In this document: positions 58,141-64,000 of the stretch, piece after piece
How the letters are laid out: each line of letters starts with the position of its first letter
Numbering within the stretch: the first letter of the stretch is position 1
From: Isoetes taiwanensis
Taxonomy: Eukaryota > Streptophyta > Lycopodiopsida > Isoetales > Isoetaceae
Assembly (NCBI GenBank): GCA_021234155.1
Contig: JAJEKV010000100.1
Span: 1,588,116-1,652,115 of the forward strand
Reading direction: 5' to 3'
DNA length: 64,000 nt
The notes under the pieces: generated by a model
What the model saw: the letters and a program-made list of their open reading frames with translations, nothing else
Databases searched by the model: none
Told to the model about the DNA's origin: nothing
Position numbers and translations under genes: made by a program

Positions 58141-58146
58141 TCTAGA

Positions 58147-58712
58147 GGGAGTGATCTTCTCCTGCCTCATCGAGATGCAACCCAGGAGTAGCCCCCTTGG
58201 CTATGCACCCGGCAGGCTACGGTCGAGTCCCAAGACTTATCAGCCTATTCTGCAAAGTATGCACAGGAGGGGCGGATGGAGTGGACTACCTAACGGCCAT
58301 GTTCTTATGCCAGCCCAATCCATTTGCCATGAATTCTATCTGCATTGACTTCTGAAAACTCAAGTCGTCAGTCGATCCCCCATGAGTCTGAGCCTTGGGT
58401 AGGATTTCTCTTATCTTAATGTTACTGATGTTGTTGTTACCTATGTTATGTTATGTTATGGTGAGCCACCTTTCGAGGTGGGTATGTATGTTATTTGATG
58501 CTATGTGCTCATGTTTGATGTGCTTCCGCAGCTAGGTAGGTCCCGAGGGAGACGGGATGAATGACAACGTCCATTCTTTCCCATTGGATTCTTGACTGTT
58601 AGCAAGGATCTGATGTTAGGTGGATGGCCTCATGTCAGCCAGGGCATTGGCAGGAGGGATGAACTCTGGTTCTGTATGATGGAAGCATCGTATATGAGCA
58701 GGGGACGTCACA
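58147..58712 (+). repeat. 3' LTR of the second gypsy element, right part
   Basis: Resumes exactly where 46,767 broke off (GGGAGTGATC) and matches 29,333-29,877: CTATTCTGCAAAGT, AGGGGCGGATGGAGTGGAC, GCTAGGTAGG, CGTATATGAGCAGGGGACGT, ending ACGTCACA at 58,712. Its continuity proves the nesting order: gypsy first, DNA transposon later. Confidence 0.92.
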
Positions 58713-59163
58713 CATTCCTCCTCTGATATATCCTAAACTGCAAAAGCATATGCCCTTTCCTTCTCTGGTACATCCCAAACTGCAAAAGCATATATACACA
58801 TTAGTGCACAACATATTTGAGTCCCAGGGGAACAACTATTAGTAGAAAAAGCTCAGATGAACCAATAAAAACCATATAATATTATTTATCCACCTTGTTC
58901 TGCATACAAGTAACAAACCAAGGGGGAACTATTAATGGAAAGAAGCCCAGATGAACTAATAAATCGTAAAGTTCCACAGCAGGCAATTTCATTGTGTTTC
59001 AGACTGCCATTATAAACCAGTCTTTCCTTAGGTTTGAAAGTTATAGTTTTTTTGAAGCTTTGAAACAATAGAAGTTTTTCCAGCTTAAGTCCAGTAACAA
59101 CAAGGAATTTACATCTAAACTTCAATAGCAATACGAGTTTTTCAAAAAACTAATTTCCATTGC
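58713..59163. other. No gene recognised; shared short repeat
   Basis: Contains AACCAATAAAAACCATA and TATCCACCTTGTTCTG near 58,858-58,902, a unit that recurs three times at 62,590-62,750. This suggests the LINE between them inserted into one stretch of repetitive host sequence. Confidence 0.5.
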
Positions 59164-61540
59164 ATTCAAATCAGAGCAGCTAGGCAGCGGCGATATGCAG
59201 CATCTATGGCATCCCTTACTTTGCCTGATGGCCGGACTTTGGAGGATCCCCGCTGATTTGCAGAGGTATGTGCACGCCCATTTTTCGGGGTTTTTTCAGA
59301 CAACAAGACTCTCCCCTATGAGCGAGGAGATCACGGGAGCTTGTTTTGGGGTTGTTAAGCCATCTATTCTCCTCAACAAAGATGAGAGCTTGGAGCAGGA
59401 GCTCTCGGAGAGGATTTAGGGCATGCATGTATGTGCATGGCCAAGGATAAATGTCTTGGGCTGAATGGCATCCACGTGGAGTTCTTTTTCGCACTTATTG
59501 GGAGTGGGCTAGTGAGTCGGTGTACCGTGTGTACCTTGAGTTGTTTGCAGTTCCATTTGATCTTGAATACCGCATGCATTTCCTTGATTCCTAAGATTAA
59601 GCAACCTTCTACTATTAATGGATTGAAGGCCTATCTCCTTGTTGTCCTCCTCGGTATAAGATTACTCGCGAGAAAGCCCCCGGCAGAGAAGTTGAAGCCG
59701 GTGTTGACTTCTTCCATTAGTAAGGTGCGGTCACGGGTTTGTCCCCAGGAGGAACATTTTGACTAATGTTGCCGCGAGCTTATGAGGGCCTTTATTGGTA
59801 AAAGAAAGAGGGGCAGGCATTGCCTATCTTAAGCTTGACTTTGCCAAAGCTACGATAGTGTCGGATTGGAAGTTCTTGTCTTCCATGATGTTAGCGTTGG
59901 GTCGTGGTCCACGCTTTTACTGAGAACGATCATGAAGTCGATAGGTCAAAGACCGGCTACGGTGGTGTGTTGAAGGTGAACCCTCCGCCTTTTTTCCTTA
60001 GGCGGGGGGTCGTCAAAGGGTGCCCTTTGGCGCCCGTTTTTTTTACGATTGTGGCGGGGGCCTTCGTCTCGGTTGTTTTTTTTGCAGTGGAGGAGGAAGT
60101 GGTGGATGGGCTTCGGATGCGGGATGGTAGCCAGCAGATTATTAACCGGCTTTGCCGATGACACTTTCCTCTTCTTGGTGGCGTAAGAGAGGAATTTAGG
60201 AATGTGAAGGGTTTGTTGGATACTTTCTCCTTGGCCTCGGGCATTCTTCTCGAATTGGGGTAAGTGTAAGTGCCATTATGGGCCCAACCCGACTCCTCCT
60301 CCCCTTGTTTGGCTCTATTCCCTTGGAAGGTGCTTCCGTGTAATGTGTGTACTAAGTCGTTGGGTATTCCCTTTGGAGGGGATGTTTCCATGGGGAGGGT
60401 GTGGGATGAGATTTTGCAGGAGTTGCAGAAAGACCTCAAAGGGTAGCAAGTTGTCCATGGCAGGTAGGATCACTATTGCCAAGTCAGTACTTTGTAGCAC
60501 TCATGTATATACAGCATCTGCGATGCTAGCTCCTGAGGATAAGATACAGGCTTTGGATAAGATTGTTCGAAATTTTGTGTAATGGGATGATGAAGGGCGG
60601 TTGTTAAAGTGGCTTGATGGAAGTGTCTCCCGCCCCGGAGGATGGGGGCTTGGCCATTACGGATTTAGGGTTGCATAGTAAGGTGTTGGTCTCCAAGTTT
60701 GTTTGGAGGATTCTGCAGGTTGGAGCATCTTCTCCTGGTGCGGCACTGTTGTTGCAGTCTCTTTGCCAACAGGAGTGTTGCGGCTTGGGATCATGTGCGT
60801 GTGCTCTTCCAGCTAGATTATGCCTCAGTTTATCACCACTCTTCTCCTTTCTTGTGGGTTCCTTTACCCCTGCGCACTTGCCCTTGGCTGCCACTGTGCA
60901 TGCTCGGGACGCGAAAGTTCGCGTTGGAGGCGGCTCTTTGTGGCTCACCTTGGAGGATTGGTATTGGGGTGGTCGCCTAGCTTCGTGGGAGTTCTTCGAA
61001 GCTCGCCGCATGAGGGGCGTGGCCTATCCGGGAGCACGTATGGGAGTATTCCGCATATACATACCTATAGTCCCTCGGGATGATGTGGTGGTGCGAGGTT
61101 TGGAAGGTTCATCCTGGGATGTTGTGTCTTCTTGCTTTGTGCGGTCTTCTTACCGGTGGCGGCTATTCGCTTTCTTCAGGCAAGTGGTCTGCGGCTCCGG
61201 GTTCTCGGATGACACTCGGTTTGGGCGTGGACATGGAGCTCACTTCCCCACCGGAAGGTTAGGGTGCTTCGCGGGCGTGTGGTGCAGCCACCGTATCGGG
61301 GTGAATGCCCTTTGTGAGCCTGGGTTTTAGGCAGTGTGAGCCCCTCCGCCCTTGTTGTGGCCTTTCATCGTGGAGGTGTGGAGCATTGTTCCGGTTTTAT
61401 GCCCTCACTTGCGTGCTGCCCGGGATTGGGTTAGGGCTCGTTTGTGTGAGATTGACTAGCCGCCAGATTGCCGCTTCATGTGTATCTCGGTGTGCTCTTG
61501 CGGCGACAAAGCGGCTTGGTTGGGTGTGGCTGATTTAGAA
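59164..61540 (+). pseudogene. L1-type LINE ORF2 (reverse transcriptase part)
   Basis: In order across frames: RQRRYAASMASLTLPDGRTL; NGIHVEFFFALIGSG; NTACISLIPKIKQPSTING near 59,570, an RT motif of plant L1; LKPVLTSSIS; SKLDFAKA; FFLRRGVVKGCPLAPVFFTI near 60,000, with VKGCPLAP for the usual RQGCPLSP; a FADD box as GFADDTFLFLVA near 60,150; LSMAGRITIAKSVLCSTHVY near 60,455; PEDGGLAITDLGLHSKVLVS near 60,640. The region after RT is broken but keeps ECPLCEPGF near 61,305, a possible CCHC-type remnant. More than ten frameshifts; clearly dead as read. Confidence 0.85.
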
Positions 61541-61856
61541 GCCGGCGGTTGTGGATCTTCGGGATTGGCCCCTGCGGCCCTCTCGATTCAACCGACTTAG
61601 ATACAAAGCTATTTCAAAGCTTCCGGTGTTCGGGAGTAGTAGAGCGGAAGTTTGCCATTTGGCGGGACTTCTTGGGTGTTGTAGATGGTGATGGTCGATT
61701 TGTACAGCAGTAGAGTTGCAGTTTTTCTGTGAGTTTGTTGTGGAGTGTCGAGGTATCGTTGTCTCTTTGGGGCAGTTCTCCTTCCTCCTCACTTGCTTTG
61801 TAACATTACCATTCTTTTAATATATTGATGACACAGTTCTTCAAAAAAAAAAAAAA
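59164..61856 (+). mobile_element. 5'-truncated L1-type LINE with poly(A) tail
   Basis: Begins within ORF2, between endonuclease and RT, and ends in a poly(A) run at about 61,842-61,856. It is not of the 30-42 kb LINE family: the tail is A-rich rather than (TCTAT)n. A target duplication was not found. Confidence 0.85.
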
Positions 61857-62485
61857 AGTTCTGAAGTACAAGATCAGTAATCTTCATTCCAGAAATAAAA
61901 AAAGACAATGATCTCCACGGAAACCTGCAAGTAAAAAAAAAAAAAACAGAACGATGTTAGAATATTGACAAAATAATCTAAGATAACAACAATAATGCCT
62001 ACCATTTTGAAGATCGCCACCTCCAAACACTTGTCAACGACGCTAAACAAGGAAAAAGCAACTTAAAACTTGCATGCAACAAGTTTTATCAAGAACATGC
62101 AAGAAACCTCTCTACAGACGCCAAACTCCGTAATGAAGCAGCAGCAGAAGATTAGAACACATCGTCGGACAAGAAAGCAACGAGCGCCATAGCCGCAGAT
62201 CAAAAAATCACAAAACTTGTCAAGAAACCTCTCAAAACATCTTAAAACATCGCCAAACTCCATCAGCAAACAAAGCAGATTGAAGTCCGGGCCACGCCAA
62301 AAACCAATGAGCACCATACCTGAGCTTAGAAGAATACAGACCGCCATCGTCGGAGTTCGACGATAGCGCAGAAAAAGGAAAGCTGACATCAAGAAAAAAA
62401 CTTTTATACCTCTGCCACGTCATCGCACACGTGGCGGACGAAATTGCCTGCAGTGGACCTTTATGTCGGGTAATGGCCGAGAGCA
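61857..62485. other. No gene recognised
   Basis: A/T-rich DNA with two A-runs (61,842 and 61,935). The 109-codon minus frame at 62,063-62,392 resembles nothing known. Confidence 0.4.
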
Positions 62486-62567
62486 GGCCATTTCGGGCTA
62501 TAATGGTTTGATGGATACGGCTGGGTCAGTTAAAGCGCCCGCTAGGCCATTATAGCCCGAAACGGCC
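62486..62567. repeat. Short inverted repeat (hairpin)
   Basis: GGCCATTTCGGGCTATAATG plus G at 62,486-62,506 pairs with its complement at 62,547-62,567 with one mismatch, around a 40-bp loop. It may be a miniature element or a solo terminal pair. Confidence 0.75.
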
Positions 62568-62750
62568 CGCTAGGAGGACAACTATTAATGGCGCAATAAA
62601 ACCCATAAAATATATCATTTGTCCTCCAAGGAGGACAACTATCAATGGAAAAAAGCTCATGAACCAATAAAAACCATAAAATATCATTTGTCCACCTTGT
62701 TCTGTAGATGAATCAATAAAAACCATAAAATATCATTTGTTTATCTTGTT
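62568..62750. repeat. Degenerate tandem repeat
   Basis: Three copies of a unit with ACCATAAAATATCATTTGT, two preceded by AATAAAA, with GGAGGACAACTAT repeated twice. Related to 58,826-58,902. Confidence 0.7.
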
Positions 62751-64000
62751 CTCTCTTCGAGCAAGAAGTAAAAATTAGAAAATTCACCTTTTTTTCTGTC
62801 ATTTCTAAATTGGCTAGAGACATATTTTGGGATAAGCTACTAAAACTACTCAAATCACAAGCAAACGGATTGTTGAGTATTATTACACCTTCCTCCTTGA
62901 GCTCCCCGTAGGTCAACACTAAATTGCATGAAAACAATGCTTATCCTAGCATTGGATGATATAATGCTTGAAACAATAGCGCCTAGAATATGTTGAATAA
63001 TGTTGAATAATGGATTTCGTCTTATCTTTATGGGTTTTATTTGCATCTTTATTTCATGGCCATTGATCTGTAGAATATTCCCTCCATTGTGCAAGATCAA
63101 CGTCCACGAATTTTTCCAGCGGAAATTTGCTTGCAAGTTCCAATGGTGTGAAACTACTGTTCCAAACCATTGCCCGGGCAATTAAATAAAACACACCAGA
63201 ACCATTGTCCGGGAAGGCATTGACGAAACGACTAAGCCGACAAAGCAAGCACACGGTGTCCTGGAACAAACCTCTAAAAAATCAGCAGTCCGTCAAAACG
63301 CTAGAGCGTTTTGTCGCAGCTCTCAAAAAACAATCATCGACATCGCTCGTCCAGCCATACCAGATTTCTGAGATCTGGTCGAGCGAAAATAGCAAAGGGA
63401 AAACAGCATGAAGGCTGCTATGAAGCCAAGGCCGAATCTGCACTAGTAGCGGGGTTTCAGCAGTTGCTCTAAGCTATCTTTGGCCACTTACACAGAAGGC
63501 TCTCCCGACACTACAAAGCTTCACTCTCACCTCCAAGAAGACACAAATCATGCCCATAACAATATTTCCTCCAGGCACACAAATTCTTCCTTCACAACTA
63601 CAAACCCCTGGCCAAATCTGCGTGTGGAGAGAGCGAGGCAGAAGGCAGGCATAGCCATGCAGAATTTGGCAGTCAAGCCTAACGTGTTGTATGTACATAG
63701 CTTCGGGTGCCTGCAGACTCAGGAAACCGGGGCTCTAAATAGAAACCACCGTCAGTTCTTATCCACGCCCATGAAATTACGCGCCTTCCTTTTTTTCCAA
63801 CCATGCCAAGAAAAACCATCCACAACACACAGGAAAAGAAATTTGACCTCTAAATAATAACAAGCTGCTCAATCGTGGCAAATCATACGGTTTTGCATAC
63901 AATACGCGCCAAGAATCATAGTCCCAACCATTGCGAGAAGGCCCTCCCGCAAACACCAAACGGATTGGGTAAACTTAATGCAATAGCGTTTAAATGCATT
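62751..64000. other. No gene recognised
   Basis: Frames of 60-125 codons (for example 63,480-63,857 plus) have no recognisable domain and compete on both strands. No RNA gene or terminal repeat seen. Confidence 0.4.

Noticed and set aside
63480-63857. 125-codon plus frame near the window end
   Set aside because: No domain or homologue recognised, and a minus frame overlaps it; not enough to call a gene.

Overview
The window is nuclear DNA of a land plant. It carries a four-exon class III peroxidase (a plant-specific family), a pentatricopeptide-repeat (PPR) gene, a plant-type chromodomain Ty3/gypsy retrotransposon, a piece of nuclear 18S rDNA, and several non-LTR elements. The nested repeats and the DUF7869-type transposon suggest a large, repeat-rich genome such as a fern or another seedless plant. 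That placement is inference; nothing in the sequence fixes the species.

Layout. 1-7.3 kb: mostly unannotatable DNA with short tandem repeats and one miniature inverted-repeat element. 7.27-8.61 kb (-): class III peroxidase pseudogene with all splice sites legible and three frameshifts. 10.5 kb: a second miniature inverted-repeat element. 11.3-13.7 kb (+): PPR pseudogene split by about 420 bp of antisense 18S rDNA. 13.84-14.62 kb (+): first three exons of a PTPMT-like phosphatase, with no visible active-site exon. 16.73-29.88 kb (+): a complete chromovirus-type LTR retrotransposon, with 5-bp target duplications, two 1.57-kb LTRs, initiator-Met-tRNA primer site, gag, pol with chromodomain and polypurine tract. 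Between its primer site and gag lie two unexplained gene-like modules, each with paired long hairpins and a TATA box.

30.3-42.6 kb: three copies of one APE-type LINE family. One is a 3' fragment facing a longer copy tail to tail. A segment of about 5.4 kb holding the longer copy, an inverted-repeat element and a gypsy remnant is present twice in tandem. 42.3-58.7 kb: the 3' part of a second, related gypsy element. Its LTR is cut at one base position by an 11.4-kb DNA transposon (46,768-58,140) with 25-bp terminal inverted repeats and a 6-bp target duplication.

The 11.4-kb transposon is the most interesting system here. It carries a DUF7869-type presumed transposase (+), a divergent gene with a ParB/sulfiredoxin-like domain and zinc-ribbon cysteines (-), a third small unknown gene, and clusters of a palindrome built on TGGCGCCATTTG, mostly between the two divergent genes. 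59.2-61.86 kb: a 5'-truncated L1-type LINE with a poly(A) tail. The last 2 kb show no recognisable gene.

Almost every coding region has small frameshifts. Many fall at CAG/CTG trinucleotides, even in sequence that should be invariant (18S rRNA, tRNA primer site). Some of the damage may therefore be sequencing or polishing error in CHG-methylated DNA rather than real decay, and pseudogene calls should be read with that in mind.
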